Origin: CAJLIR01 sp964408085
GTDB taxonomy: Bacteria; Bacillota_I; Bacilli_A; RF39; UBA660
NCBI GenBank assembly: GCA_964408085.1
Contig: CAYOYB010000003.1
Location: forward strand, 1 to 64,000
Direction of reading: 5' to 3'
DNA: 64,000 bases
Part shown: positions 16,985 through 25,033 of the stretch, piece by piece
Layout: each line of letters begins with the position of its first letter
How positions within the stretch are numbered: the first letter of the stretch is position 1
Made by a program: the position numbers and the translations under genes
The notes under the pieces: model-generated
Databases searched by the model: none
Seen by the model: only the letters and a program-made list of their open reading frames with translations
Told to the model about the DNA's origin: nothing

Positions 16985-17734
16985 TTATTCCATACCATTA
17001 CCAACAAAGTAAAGAATAGCTGAACCAATTAAAACTATAATTAACAAAACTAATAGTGGTGTACTAATTGCTTTTTTTTGTTTCTTTTCTTTTGGTTTAT
17101 CTTTCTCATTTAAGACATTATCTAAATTTCCTAATTTATCATTAAAAACCATTGTATTAGCTGTTTCTGAATTGTTAGAAACAGTATTATTTGTATCAAC
17201 TTCTTTGTTATCTTGAACTGCAACAGCACTATTTAGATTTAAATTTTCCTTATCTTCAACAATTGTTGGAGTAACAGATGCTGTAGAACCATTGTTATTT
17301 ACAACTTCTTGTTTAGCTTCTGTAGTATTTTCTAATTTGATTTCTTCTTTAGAAGTATCAGCTATATTTTTATGATAATTTTTTAAAGTATCTAAAGAAG
17401 TTGTTGGGACTTGTATTTTTTGAACACTTTCAAGTACAATTGTAGCCGTATCAATTATATTATCATAGTCACCAAACTCTGTTTCTGGATTATTGTTTGC
17501 TAAAATACCTTTAACAACAGTTAAAAAATCATTTTGTTTATCATCATCAATTTTATTTATTACTAAACATTGATCTCCATAACTAATTTTACCAATATAA
17601 ATATCAATCGAACTTTTTTCAACCTGCATGTTATAATAAATGATATAATTAATATCATTAAGTTTAAAAGTTGTACCTAAATTAACTAATGTACTAGATT
17701 TCCTATCGTCCTTGTTATATAAATAAAACTCCAT
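16985..17734 (-). CDS. Hypothetical tail-anchored protein between two spore-protein genes
   Basis: Not recognised. The N-terminal ~100 residues form a compact alpha/beta-like region ('EFYLYNKDDRKSSTLVNLG', 'YIIYYNMQVEKSSIDIYIGK') that loosely recalls DUF1292-like sheets; a long Asn/Thr/Glu-rich linker follows (120-215), then a Lys-rich patch 'EKDKPKEKKQKKAIS' and one hydrophobic helix at 225-245. The protein is therefore probably cytosolic with a C-terminal membrane anchor. Its own promoter suggests vegetative expression, unlike the flanking spore genes. Confidence 0.65.
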   Translation of the reverse strand: MEFYLYNKDDRKSSTLVNLGTTFKLNDINYIIYYNMQVEKSSIDIYIGKISYGDQCLVINKIDDDKQNDFLTVVKGILANNNPETEFGDYDNIIDTATIVLESVQKIQVPTTSLDTLKNYHKNIADTSKEEIKLENTTEAKQEVVNNNGSTASVTPTIVEDKENLNLNSAVAVQDNKEVDTNNTVSNNSETANTMVFNDKLGNLDNVLNEKDKPKEKKQKKAISTPLLVLLIIVLIGSAILYFVGNGME

Positions 17735-17790
17735 TCATATCACCTTATCCTTTTTTAATTTTATAACACTTTTTTTTAAAATTCAATAAG

Positions 17791-17819
17791 TCTATATTTA
17801 TTATTGACAAATTAGTCAA
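17791..17819 (-). promoter_or_regulatory. Promoter for the tail-anchored protein
   Basis: TTGACT, 17-base spacer, TATAGA on the minus strand, 56 bases before the ATG. Confidence 0.55.
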
Positions 17820-17833
17820 AACTTTACATAAAA

Positions 17834-17859
17834 TTAAAAAAAGACAGTTAATATCTGTC
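17834..17859 (-). terminator. Terminator after second SASP gene
   Basis: GACAG/CTGTC stem with a seven-base loop, followed on the minus strand by seven T residues. Confidence 0.65.
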
Positions 17860-17876
17860 CATTTCTAATAGTTTAA

Positions 17877-18080
17877 TTATTTTGCTTGGTAACTTCCACC
17901 CATTTGTTGCATACCCATTTGAACTAATCTTTTAGTGATTTCTCCACCAACTGATCCATTAGCTTTAGAAGTAGCATTTGGTCCCATAGTTACACCTAAT
18001 TCACTAGCGATTTCATATTTCATTTTATCGATAGCTTGTTTAGCACCAGGTACAACTAAATTATTCATTTTGTTATTCAT
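17877..18080 (-). CDS. Small acid-soluble spore protein, alpha/beta type
   Basis: A 67-aa spore DNA-binding protein with both family motifs: 'KYEIASELGVTMGPNATSK' (GPR cleavage in EIA) and 'NGSVGGEITKRLVQMGMQ'. The start MNNKMNN follows GGAGGTGAACAAA, an excellent ribosome site; an upstream in-frame ATG has none and would overlap the promoter. Very close paralogue of the SASP 1.2 kb away. A sigma-G-like promoter lies 24 bases upstream of the ATG, which fits late forespore expression. Confidence 0.94.
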   Translation of the reverse strand: MNNKMNNLVVPGAKQAIDKMKYEIASELGVTMGPNATSKANGSVGGEITKRLVQMGMQQMGGSYQAK

Positions 18081-18103
18081 TTTGTTCACCTCCTGTACAC
18101 TAA

Positions 18104-18132
18104 TAGAATGTGTACATTTGGTTTTTTCATAC
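18104..18132 (-). promoter_or_regulatory. Sigma-G-like forespore promoter of SASP gene
   Basis: On the minus strand GTATG (-35, matching gHATR) and CATTCTA (-10, matching CATnHTA) are 17 bases apart and placed correctly for the SASP gene. The match to the known Bacillus sigma-G consensus is by eye. Confidence 0.6.
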
Positions 18133-18157
18133 ATTTTTTTTATTGGTAATTTTTGGT

Positions 18158-19330
18158 TTAAAGAATATCATTATAATCATTAGAAAATTTAGTGATAACT
18201 TCTATATTATTGATTGTTTCTTCTATTAATTTTTCATAATCAAAATTATTTTCATATAATAAACATTTATCTAAATTAGGATTGATTACTGGATGTTTTG
18301 GCAAAAAAATTGTACAGCAATCTTCGTAAGGTAAAATACTTGTTTCATAAGTTCCAATGTTTTTAGAAATATCTATTATTTCTAATTTATCTAAACAAGC
18401 AACTGGACGAATTACTGGTAAATTTGTAACATTATTAATTACAATCATACTATCTAGTGTTTGACTTGCTACTTGCCCAATACTTTCACCATTAATAATA
18501 ATTTTAAAATTATTTCGTTTGCAATATTCACTAGCAATACGATACATCATTCTTCGCATAATGGTTATAATATAACTATCTTTGACATTTTTATAAATTT
18601 CTTCTTGAATTTTCGTAAATGGTACAACATGTACTTTAACATTTCCAGAATATTCATTAAGAATAGACGCTAATTTCAAAACTTTATTTTTGGCTTCAAT
18701 ACTAGTATGTGGAGGAGACTCAAAATATAAACATTCAATGTCAACACCACGTTTAAGCGCTAAATAGCCAGCAACTGGTGAGTCAATACCACCACTTAAC
18801 ATTAAAAGTCCTTTTCCTTGAATTCCAACAGGATAACCACCAGAACCTTTTATTTCGTCAACATAAATAGCTGTTCCTTCTGGTCTAACTTCGATATTAA
18901 CTGTTATATCAGGATTATGAACATCAACACGACAATTAATATTTTGTAAAACAAAGCCTCCAAAGATATTATTTAATTCCATTGTATGAATTGGAAAGCT
19001 TTTATCAGCTCTTTTCGCATTTATCTTAAAAGTTTTAAAATCTTTATTTTTTAAAATTTCCAAAATAGTCTCTTTTATACTATCAATATTATTATCGACT
19101 TGATAGCAAATAACTATACCATGAATACCAAATACACGTTTTAATTTTAAAACAATTTTTTCTAAATTCTCATTAGTTTTAATATACATACGAACGCGAT
19201 CTTTTTTTATTTCTATATTTTCATCTTTTAATATATTTTTAATGTTTTTTTCTAACATATTAATAAAAACTTTTCGATTAGCTTTTTTAGTTGTTAATTC
19301 TCCATATTTTATTAAGATTAATTTGTTCAT
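18158..19330 (-). CDS. thiI: tRNA 4-thiouridine synthase ThiI
   Basis: Sulfur transferase that makes s4U8 in tRNA and feeds thiamine thiazole synthesis. N-terminal ferredoxin-like and THUMP domain (about 1-165), then a PP-loop ATP pyrophosphatase with 'LMLSGGIDSPVAGYLALKRG' and the later 'IINGESIGQVASQT'. 'YEDCCTIF' holds the conserved Cys. No rhodanese domain is present (390 aa), as in Bacillus. The ATG at MNKLIL was chosen since GAGGTG lies seven bases ahead; an in-frame ATG four codons upstream sits in that site. Confidence 0.94.
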   Translation of the reverse strand: MNKLILIKYGELTTKKANRKVFINMLEKNIKNILKDENIEIKKDRVRMYIKTNENLEKIVLKLKRVFGIHGIVICYQVDNNIDSIKETILEILKNKDFKTFKINAKRADKSFPIHTMELNNIFGGFVLQNINCRVDVHNPDITVNIEVRPEGTAIYVDEIKGSGGYPVGIQGKGLLMLSGGIDSPVAGYLALKRGVDIECLYFESPPHTSIEAKNKVLKLASILNEYSGNVKVHVVPFTKIQEEIYKNVKDSYIITIMRRMMYRIASEYCKRNNFKIIINGESIGQVASQTLDSMIVINNVTNLPVIRPVACLDKLEIIDISKNIGTYETSILPYEDCCTIFLPKHPVINPNLDKCLLYENNFDYEKLIEETINNIEVITKFSNDYNDIL

Positions 19331-19503
19331 AATACACCTCATCTTTATAATTATACCAATATTATTACAAAAGAAAAAGATTAAAAATCAAAACTCTTTA
19401 ATCTTTCTAATTCAAAATTCATGTTTCTTAAACTTATTCTATAGTGGTTACTTATAAATATAATTCTCATTAATTTGTTTTTTCTCTTACTTAGTAAATA
19501 AAT

Positions 19504-20184
19504 TTATTTTTTTCTGCCTGGATAAGGTGTCCATTCTTTACTGATATTCCAAAAATCATCTTCTAAACTCATTTTACTTTTAAGTAGGTCATTAATTTCA
19601 TTTTCCATTTCATATGGAATAATTTTTATGTTACATCCTAAAGAAAATAAAAAACCTCTTACAAACTTTTCAGGATTAGAATGATACTCTTTTGAACTAA
19701 TATGGTTATCCATAAAATAATTTTCAAATCTTTCCTCTAAATAATCAAAATTATCAACAGATGAAATATCAACTTCCATAATACCTAAATAACTAATAAT
19801 ATAAATTTTTCTATCAATGGAATCACATAATTGTAAATCATTGAATGATGGGAATTGTTCACCATTTCGTTCTGTTGGATGTGAATGCGCAAAAAATTTT
19901 ACACTACCTTTTCTTATATAATTATCTAGTTCTTTTGGAACATAAGTCACTTTTTTGGAAGAAATAGTTATCATCCATACATTTTCTATACAAATTAGAG
20001 AGACTTCACCTGAACAATTATATATATTTGGAAATTCTTTTATTAAATTAACAGAAGGTATCTTATTTATTATATATATACCTTCTCCTAATTTTTCTAA
20101 ATCTTTTATACTGATTATATTATCTATATCTACAGATTTATAATCAGTTATTCTTTCCATAAATAATTCTCTTATACTTTTCAT
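19504..20184 (-). CDS. JAMM/MPN-like putative metalloprotease
   Basis: I recognise no specific family, but the chain has a JAMM-type zinc motif: Glu60 in 'CSGEVSLICI', then 'FFAHSHPTERNG' (His100-x-His102-Pro) and 'FPSFNDL' with Ser113 and Asp116, i.e. HxHP...SxxD. The spacing between the second His and the Asp is about three residues longer than in RadC- or Rpn11-type JAMM domains. The C-terminal third (145-226) is charged and helical. No signal peptide. The gene lies 24 bases downstream of a sigma factor gene and is probably co-transcribed with it. A peptidase or deubiquitinase-like role is inference. Confidence 0.5.
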   Translation of the reverse strand: MKSIRELFMERITDYKSVDIDNIISIKDLEKLGEGIYIINKIPSVNLIKEFPNIYNCSGEVSLICIENVWMITISSKKVTYVPKELDNYIRKGSVKFFAHSHPTERNGEQFPSFNDLQLCDSIDRKIYIISYLGIMEVDISSVDNFDYLEERFENYFMDNHISSKEYHSNPEKFVRGFLFSLGCNIKIIPYEMENEINDLLKSKMSLEDDFWNISKEWTPYPGRKK

Positions 20185-20208
20185 AAATCTAATGTCCTTC
20201 CCATAAAT

Positions 20209-20922
20209 TTACTTTAATGTTTTGCTTTTAACTATATCATTTTGACCAATTTCAATCATTTTTTCAGCCATTAATCTAAATTTTATTTTTCTAAGACCTC
20301 TTAATAAGGCTCTTGAAACAGTAGATTGATTAATATTTAACCTATCAGCAATTTGATATTGTGTTAATTGATAATTATCTTTGAATCCAAAATATAATAT
20401 TATACTTTCTTTATCAATTTCTGGTAAATCTTTAATTATCTTTCGTATAGCACCATATAATTCTTTAGTCTCATATTCTGCTATTAAATCAGAATTAGGT
20501 TCAGGTAGTATATCATTAAGTTTTAATCGCCAACATTTTTTATTCCTTACAACATTTTGATTTAAACTTACATCATTAATAATGTATTTTTTATTATCCC
20601 TAATAAAATTTAAAATTCCATTTCTAACACATTTAGCTGAGTAAGTTGAAAACTGAGTTCCTTTATTTATATCAAATGTATCAACACTTTTTATTAACCA
20701 AAATAGTCCAACAGATGTTAATTCATCTAAATCATAATACATACCTGAAAATTCTTGCTTTACCTTCTTTATAACAAGTTTCATATTATGTTTAATAATC
20801 TTATCTCTTGCTTTCATATCCCCAGATTTCATTTTTTTAAAACATATATGGAATTCTTCTGGTGTTAATGGTTCTGGTAGTTCTGTATCTATAAATATAT
20901 CATTTATTTTATTATATTTCAT
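20209..20922 (-). CDS. RNA polymerase sigma factor, SigE/SigK-like
   Basis: A 237-aa sigma-70 family protein. 'LPEPLTPEEFHICFKKM' followed by 'ARDKIIKHNMKLVIKKVK' is the SigE/SigK-type region 1.2/2.1; 'LDELTSVGLFWLIKSVDTF' and 'GTQFSTYSAKCVRNGILNFI' are 2.2-2.4; 'LTQYQIADRLNINQSTVSRA' is the region 4.2 helix-turn-helix. Unlike the 361-aa protein at 5-6 kb it is complete. The mother-cell sigma factors SigE and SigK share this layout, but no pro-sequence or spoIIGA neighbour is seen, so a role in sporulation is only possible. Followed by the JAMM-like gene. Confidence 0.82.
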   Translation of the reverse strand: MKYNKINDIFIDTELPEPLTPEEFHICFKKMKSGDMKARDKIIKHNMKLVIKKVKQEFSGMYYDLDELTSVGLFWLIKSVDTFDINKGTQFSTYSAKCVRNGILNFIRDNKKYIINDVSLNQNVVRNKKCWRLKLNDILPEPNSDLIAEYETKELYGAIRKIIKDLPEIDKESIILYFGFKDNYQLTQYQIADRLNINQSTVSRALLRGLRKIKFRLMAEKMIEIGQNDIVKSKTLK

Positions 20923-21007
20923 ATATTTGCAACCCCTTTTTAAAAATCTGAATTTCTTTCAAATAAAATTTGTTTAGTGCATATTGTAACAAAAGGAAAT
21001 TTAATTA

Positions 21008-21079
21008 TCAATTGATTAAAAGAGATTGAATTTTGATTTTGGTAATATTATAATTATCAATTTTAATATCAATATTCAT
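21008..21079 (-). pseudogene. Remnant copy of the 82-aa downstream gene
   Basis: A 23-codon frame starting MNIDIK, identical in its first six residues to the intact 82-aa protein at 21.7-21.9 kb and overlapping the preceding stop codon in the same TAATG fashion. The sequence then diverges and stops. It is the decayed second gene of a duplicated pair. Confidence 0.6.
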
Positions 21080-21521
21080 TATAATTTTCTATCATTTTTC
21101 TTCTTAATTAATATAGCCTCATCATAAATTTTCAACTTTTCCTTAATTTCATTAATTCTGCTCTCAAGTTCTACCTTTTTAACGATGGTAGACATTGCTA
21201 ACAATATTTCTGACATGCTACCAACAGTAGCAACCAGACTTATAATTAATATAGTTATAAGCATACGAACATCATCAATATCATCAACTATAAAGCAAAG
21301 AAATACTACAAAAATATTAATAGACATAATTGTTAAATGTTTCTTCAAATTTCTTTGTTCATTTTTACTTAATTCTTCATATTTTTCTTTTTTTTTACAT
21401 AATATTCTTTTTCCATCTTTAAGTGTTTAACATGTAAATTTTTAAGATATTGCCTTATTTCATCATTTGATGGTTCCTTTGCTAGTTTAACACTTAAATT
21501 ATTATTTTCATCATTATTCAT
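21079..21521 (-). pseudogene. Frameshifted paralogue of the neighbouring small membrane protein
   Basis: Reading from MNNDENNN, the frame holds 'MEKEYYVKKK' and then breaks at a run of nine A residues (around 21379-21387). Adding one A restores 'EKYEELSKNEQRNLKKHLTI' and joins to an 89-residue frame ending in 'LESRINEIKEKLKIYDEA'. The restored product aligns over its whole length with the intact 141-aa protein at 22.0-22.4 kb, including two hydrophobic helices and the LESRINEI coiled segment. Either a pseudogene, a slippage-controlled gene or a sequence error in the homopolymer. Confidence 0.75.
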
Positions 21522-21549
21522 AATAATTATCCCCCTTAAATTGGTTCAT

Positions 21550-21577
21550 ATTATACACCAAAATTATTTATTGTCAA
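21550..21577 (-). promoter_or_regulatory. Sigma-A-type promoter (duplicate copy)
   Basis: TTGACA, 16 bases, TATAAT on the minus strand, a near copy of the promoter ahead of the intact paralogue. Confidence 0.65.
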
Positions 21578-21700
21578 ATTTTTGATGTAGATAGATAAGT
21601 AAAAAAATTTTATGCTGTAAAGTTGATATAATAAATTCAAAAGCTTTATTTTGATAATAAAAAATATATAGTTCTAAAAAATAAAAAGACTATAAAGTCT

Positions 21701-21949
21701 TTAAAAATTCAAATTTAATTTTTCTTTTGATTCATTAACAAAAAGTGGTAATAATTTTTGTATAAGTTCTTTATTCTCTACCTCTACTAAAGAATTTCTT
21801 TCCTTATTTTCAACTAGAAATTTAATATTACTTAAATTTTCTATTTCTGTTAAATAATAATAAATATTATTTTCATAATTTGTTTTACTAGCAACAACAT
21901 ACCTAATATTATCACTTAATGTAACTACATCTTTAATATCGATATTCAT
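21701..21949 (-). CDS. Hypothetical 82-aa protein
   Basis: Not recognised. A small acidic soluble protein, 'MNIDIKDVVTLSDNIRYVVA' with predicted beta strands ('YYYLTEIENLSNIKFLVEN') in the style of small DUF1292/DUF-type regulators that bind a partner. Its ATG overlaps the stop of the upstream membrane protein gene as TAATG, behind AAGGGAG, so translation is coupled and the two proteins probably act together. A decayed copy of the same two-gene arrangement lies just downstream. Confidence 0.65.
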   Translation of the reverse strand: MNIDIKDVVTLSDNIRYVVASKTNYENNIYYYLTEIENLSNIKFLVENKERNSLVEVENKELIQKLLPLFVNESKEKLNLNF

Positions 21950-22374
21950 TATAAGCTTCTCCCTTTTTCTTCTTCATAATTCATACTATTTTCATTATTA
22001 TTTTGTTTATTTTGTAGTTCCCAAAGTTCAAATTTTTCATCTATTTCATTAATTCTACTCTCAAGTCCTGCTTTTTTAGCAATACTAGCAGCAATATCTC
22101 GTATTCCAACGACACTAACAGAAATTCCACTTGCACTTACCAATGTATATACTATTTGATTTATATCATATTTTATATCATATACATTCATCATAAGTAT
22201 TATTATCCCTAATAATGCACAATTTAATACGTTTAAAAACAGCTTTTTGTTTTCTCTTTCATTCAACTCTTCATATTTTTCTATTTTTTTAACATAATAC
22301 TCTTTTACAATTTCGTTCATTGGTTGATTCATATCTAAATTATTATTATTTTTATTATTTTCATTATTATTCAC
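21949..22374 (-). CDS. Hypothetical small membrane protein with coiled-coil ends
   Basis: A 141-aa protein starting at a GTG behind AAGGGGG. The N-terminus is Asn-rich (homopolymer-like AAT codons), followed by a charged helix 'EYYVKKIEKYEELNEREN', two hydrophobic helices at about 47-65 and 75-100, and a C-terminal coiled segment 'AGLESRINEIDEKFELWELQ'. Not recognised in any family. A strong sigma-A promoter drives it from within the 3' end of the NUDIX gene. First gene of a two-gene unit with the 82-aa protein. Confidence 0.65.
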   Translation of the reverse strand: MNNNENNKNNNNLDMNQPMNEIVKEYYVKKIEKYEELNERENKKLFLNVLNCALLGIIILMMNVYDIKYDINQIVYTLVSASGISVSVVGIRDIAASIAKKAGLESRINEIDEKFELWELQNKQNNNENSMNYEEEKGRSL

Positions 22375-22401
22375 AACAATTCCCCCTTAAAACTTGCCTA
22401 T

Positions 22402-22430
22402 ATTATAACACTAAAATTATTTATTGTCAA
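22402..22430 (-). promoter_or_regulatory. Strong sigma-A-type promoter inside the NUDIX gene end
   Basis: Perfect TTGACA and TATAAT with a 17-base spacer on the minus strand. The -35 overlaps the last codons of the NUDIX hydrolase gene. Confidence 0.75.
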
Positions 22431-22959
22431 ATTTTTGATGTAAATAATTGAACAATTTTTCGTGTTCTAAAGTAGATGGAACATATTCTGGGTCACCATT
22501 TTTAAAAATTTGGTCTAAATATTCATAATAAACATATTTAATATCTGTAAGTTCTGAAAATTGTAATTTCGTATTTTCAACATCAAGATTTAAATTTACT
22601 AAGTAGACATCATCAATTACATGTAACATATGGTCTTTATATGGTTGTTTTCTTCTTAATGTAAATAAGTATTCTATTTTATCATCAGTTACTACTTGTC
22701 CTAATTCTTCTTTTAATTCTCTTTTTAATGAATCTAAACTTGTTTCACCACTTCTTACATGACCTGCAACTGAAATAGCCCAAAGATTAGCATATGTTTC
22801 TTTTTTTGGATGTCTTTTCTGAACTAATATTTGCTTTTCATCATTTATAATCCAAATATGTACTGATCTATGATAATCTCCTGTTTCATAAACTTCTTGT
22901 TTTGTTTTAACAATGCCTGTTTTATTACCATTTTTATCTAGTATATCTATATACTCCAT
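22417..22959 (-). CDS. NUDIX hydrolase (IDI-like subgroup)
   Basis: A 180-aa NUDIX protein with the complete box 'GHVRSGETSLDSLKRELKEE' followed by LG (GX5EX7REUXEEXGU). The N-terminal 'EYIDILDKNGNKTGIVKTKQ' and 'HRSVHIWIINDEKQILVQKR' are typical of the YfcD/isopentenyl-diphosphate-isomerase-like NUDIX subgroup. It hydrolyses a nucleotide-diphosphate-type substrate that cannot be named from sequence. Its final codons double as the -35 region for the next gene. Confidence 0.88.
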   Translation of the reverse strand: MEYIDILDKNGNKTGIVKTKQEVYETGDYHRSVHIWIINDEKQILVQKRHPKKETYANLWAISVAGHVRSGETSLDSLKRELKEELGQVVTDDKIEYLFTLRRKQPYKDHMLHVIDDVYLVNLNLDVENTKLQFSELTDIKYVYYEYLDQIFKNGDPEYVPSTLEHEKLFNYLHQKFDNK

Positions 22960-22974
22960 TTAATCACCTCAAGT

Positions 22975-23002
22975 AAAAAAAGTAATATTTAGTTACTTTT
23001 TT
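22975..23002 (-). terminator. Terminator after ezrA
   Basis: A stem AAAAGTAA/TTACTTTT extended by A-T pairs, overlapping the ezrA stop codon, with a T-run on the minus strand. Confidence 0.7.
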
Positions 23003-24719
23003 ATCTTTCCATTTCATATAAATTAGATAATTTATTATATATATCTGGTTCAACTTTATTTAAAGTTTCAATTGTTAATTCTAAGGATTTTTTATAATCA
23101 CCTTTATTAAATAACACTTCAGAATAAGTTAATCTTTTATCTAAGTCATCTGTATTACTACGATATCTATTTCCATATACAATTGCCATTTCAGCAAATT
23201 TAGCAGCTTTAATCATTTCTTTAGTACGTCCATAGATTTTTAAAACTAAATCACGAGCTGTATCTACACGCGTATTTAAAACATCAATTGTAATTGGTTT
23301 TTTTGCTAATTCTTTAACAATTTCTTTAATTGCTGATTGAGCTTCACTTAATTCAACAAAATAAGATTTAGGTATTGTTGGTAAATTGTATTGACGAAGA
23401 TAATTTTTTGAATCTTTTAAAATTAGACGAATTTCTTCTAGTTGTTGACGAGCTCTAACTTCATCTTCACGCATACTTCCAATTTGATCTAAAACACCAT
23501 CTAATCGTGATTCTAAATTAGCTAATCTTAAAATTAAATTTTCAATTTCTTTTGTTAATTTTGAATAAGCAAATGTATTATTATTTGTATGTTGCATTAA
23601 AACATTATAGTCTTCATTTAACGCATCAAAATCTTTTTTGATATTGTTTAATTCTTCAATATTTTCATCTGACAAATTATATAGATTTTTAACATCATCA
23701 ATTGATGAGAATATCTCTGTAAGCAATTCATTTATTTTAGATAATTTATTTTGTAATTTATCGTTAGCTTCATCATAAACATTTTTTGTAACTTTTTCTT
23801 TTTCAAAATCATTAAATAAATTTTCAAAATAATCATGAAGAACTTTTAATTCTAAAAGGCTATCTTCCAAATCAAGTTTTTCAGCTCTAGATAAAATATC
23901 ATCAATTTTTTTATAAGCTTCATCTATATTGTATTCAACATTTAAATAATCAAGTGGAAAACCTTTACTAGATAACTGTTTATATGTCTCACCAATTTCG
24001 ACAATTTTTTTAGGTAAAATACTTGTAGCTAGTAAGATAATTGAAGGCATTTCGGTTACGATAACTTCCATATGTTTCAACATATCGCTAATAGTACTAA
24101 CCAATTCACTAACCTCAGTATAATCATTATTTTCCATAATAAGTTCAAATTTTTCAAAACTTTTGGCAATTGTTTCAAATTGTTTAAAAACAGTTTTTTC
24201 GTAATCGCCATAACTTTCTTTTTCATTAGTGAATTTTTGATATATTTCACGATATTTAGCTTTTAATTTAGTAATTATAGCACGATTTTTTTCCTCACTA
24301 TTAGTTATATCCTTTATTTCATTAAGAAGAAATTCCGAATTAGTTCGCACTTTATAAATTTCCATTTCTAATTTAGCTATTTTATAAAGTGTGGCTTTAT
24401 AATCCATTTGTGAGAGAGAATATTCAGCCTCAATAATCATATCAGTAATTTTAGGAATTTGTGTATTTTTAATATTTTCAAGACGTTCTTTCCAATCATT
24501 ATACATAACTTCCATTTTTTCACTTTTTAAATAAGATTCAACTTTAGCAAGTTCTGGTATAATTGGAGTACTATCCAAAACATTTTTTTGAACCTCTAGA
24601 TTATTTATCAACTTCTTCATCTTTTTATTCTTTGAACTCTGCATTAAATTAAGGACAACGACAATAAGGACTATAGCTACGACAACTAATGTAATGATTG
24701 TTAAAGCTATACCATCCAT
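23001..24719 (-). CDS. ezrA: Septation ring formation regulator EzrA
   Basis: A membrane-anchored negative regulator of FtsZ ring assembly that also links to wall synthesis. One N-terminal helix (about 3-25, 'ALTIITLVVVAIVLIVVVLN') and then a long, almost purely helical, spectrin-like cytoplasmic domain. 'RTNSEFLLNEIKD' near the start and 'VYGNRYRSNTDDLDK' near the end match the family, the latter being its conserved C-terminal patch. Length (572 aa) is normal. Divergent from rpsD as part of the usual Bacilli neighbourhood. Confidence 0.93.
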   Translation of the reverse strand: MDGIALTIITLVVVAIVLIVVVLNLMQSSKNKKMKKLINNLEVQKNVLDSTPIIPELAKVESYLKSEKMEVMYNDWKERLENIKNTQIPKITDMIIEAEYSLSQMDYKATLYKIAKLEMEIYKVRTNSEFLLNEIKDITNSEEKNRAIITKLKAKYREIYQKFTNEKESYGDYEKTVFKQFETIAKSFEKFELIMENNDYTEVSELVSTISDMLKHMEVIVTEMPSIILLATSILPKKIVEIGETYKQLSSKGFPLDYLNVEYNIDEAYKKIDDILSRAEKLDLEDSLLELKVLHDYFENLFNDFEKEKVTKNVYDEANDKLQNKLSKINELLTEIFSSIDDVKNLYNLSDENIEELNNIKKDFDALNEDYNVLMQHTNNNTFAYSKLTKEIENLILRLANLESRLDGVLDQIGSMREDEVRARQQLEEIRLILKDSKNYLRQYNLPTIPKSYFVELSEAQSAIKEIVKELAKKPITIDVLNTRVDTARDLVLKIYGRTKEMIKAAKFAEMAIVYGNRYRSNTDDLDKRLTYSEVLFNKGDYKKSLELTIETLNKVEPDIYNKLSNLYEMER

Positions 24720-24829
24720 ACTACCACCTCTATTATATATAATACCATACTTTTTGAAAAATTTTGCATTTTTTTTACATTTTTTGACGATTTTTGTAGT
24801 TTCTAGAGAATAATATTGTAGTTTTGTGC

Positions 24830-24858
24830 TTGACTAATAAGGAAAAACATAATATAAT
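24830..24858 (+). promoter_or_regulatory. rpsD promoter
   Basis: TTGACT, 17-base spacer, TATAAT, about 175 bases upstream of the rpsD ATG, leaving a long leader. Confidence 0.7.
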
Positions 24859-24864
24859 ATTGAT

Positions 24865-25020
24865 TGCGTATTCATCTAGCAGCACTATTTTGAAAATTGT
24901 AATGTGTTTATTACCGATTGGGATTATTGGTACCTTAGGCTGCAAAGCGAAAATATTAAAATAAACACCCTATAATTTGGCAAAATAAAAAGTTTGATGT
25001 CTAAGCATATATATTGAAAG
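24865..25020 (+). ncRNA. Structured rpsD leader, probable S4 autoregulatory RNA
   Basis: The 5' leader of rpsD is about 165 bases and G+C-richer than its surroundings. It contains a long-range stem GTGTTTAT/ATAAACAC enclosing 'CCGATTGGGATTATTGGTAC' and 'AGGCTGCAAAGCG'. In Bacillus, S4 represses its own gene through a structured leader; this is presumed to be the equivalent element. The fold was judged by eye and was not matched to a covariance model. Confidence 0.55.
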
Positions 25021-25033
25021 GAGAAAAAAATTT

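Larger units (their letters stand above)
21008..22445 (-). repeat. Decayed tandem duplication, ~0.85-kb unit
   Basis: The unit (3' end of the NUDIX gene, promoter, GGGGG ribosome site, membrane protein gene, 82-aa gene start) is present twice at an offset of about 853 bases. The right copy is intact; the left has a frameshift in the first gene and a truncated second gene. The best conserved block is the ATTTATTGTCAAATTTTTGA around each -35 box. Confidence 0.8.
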
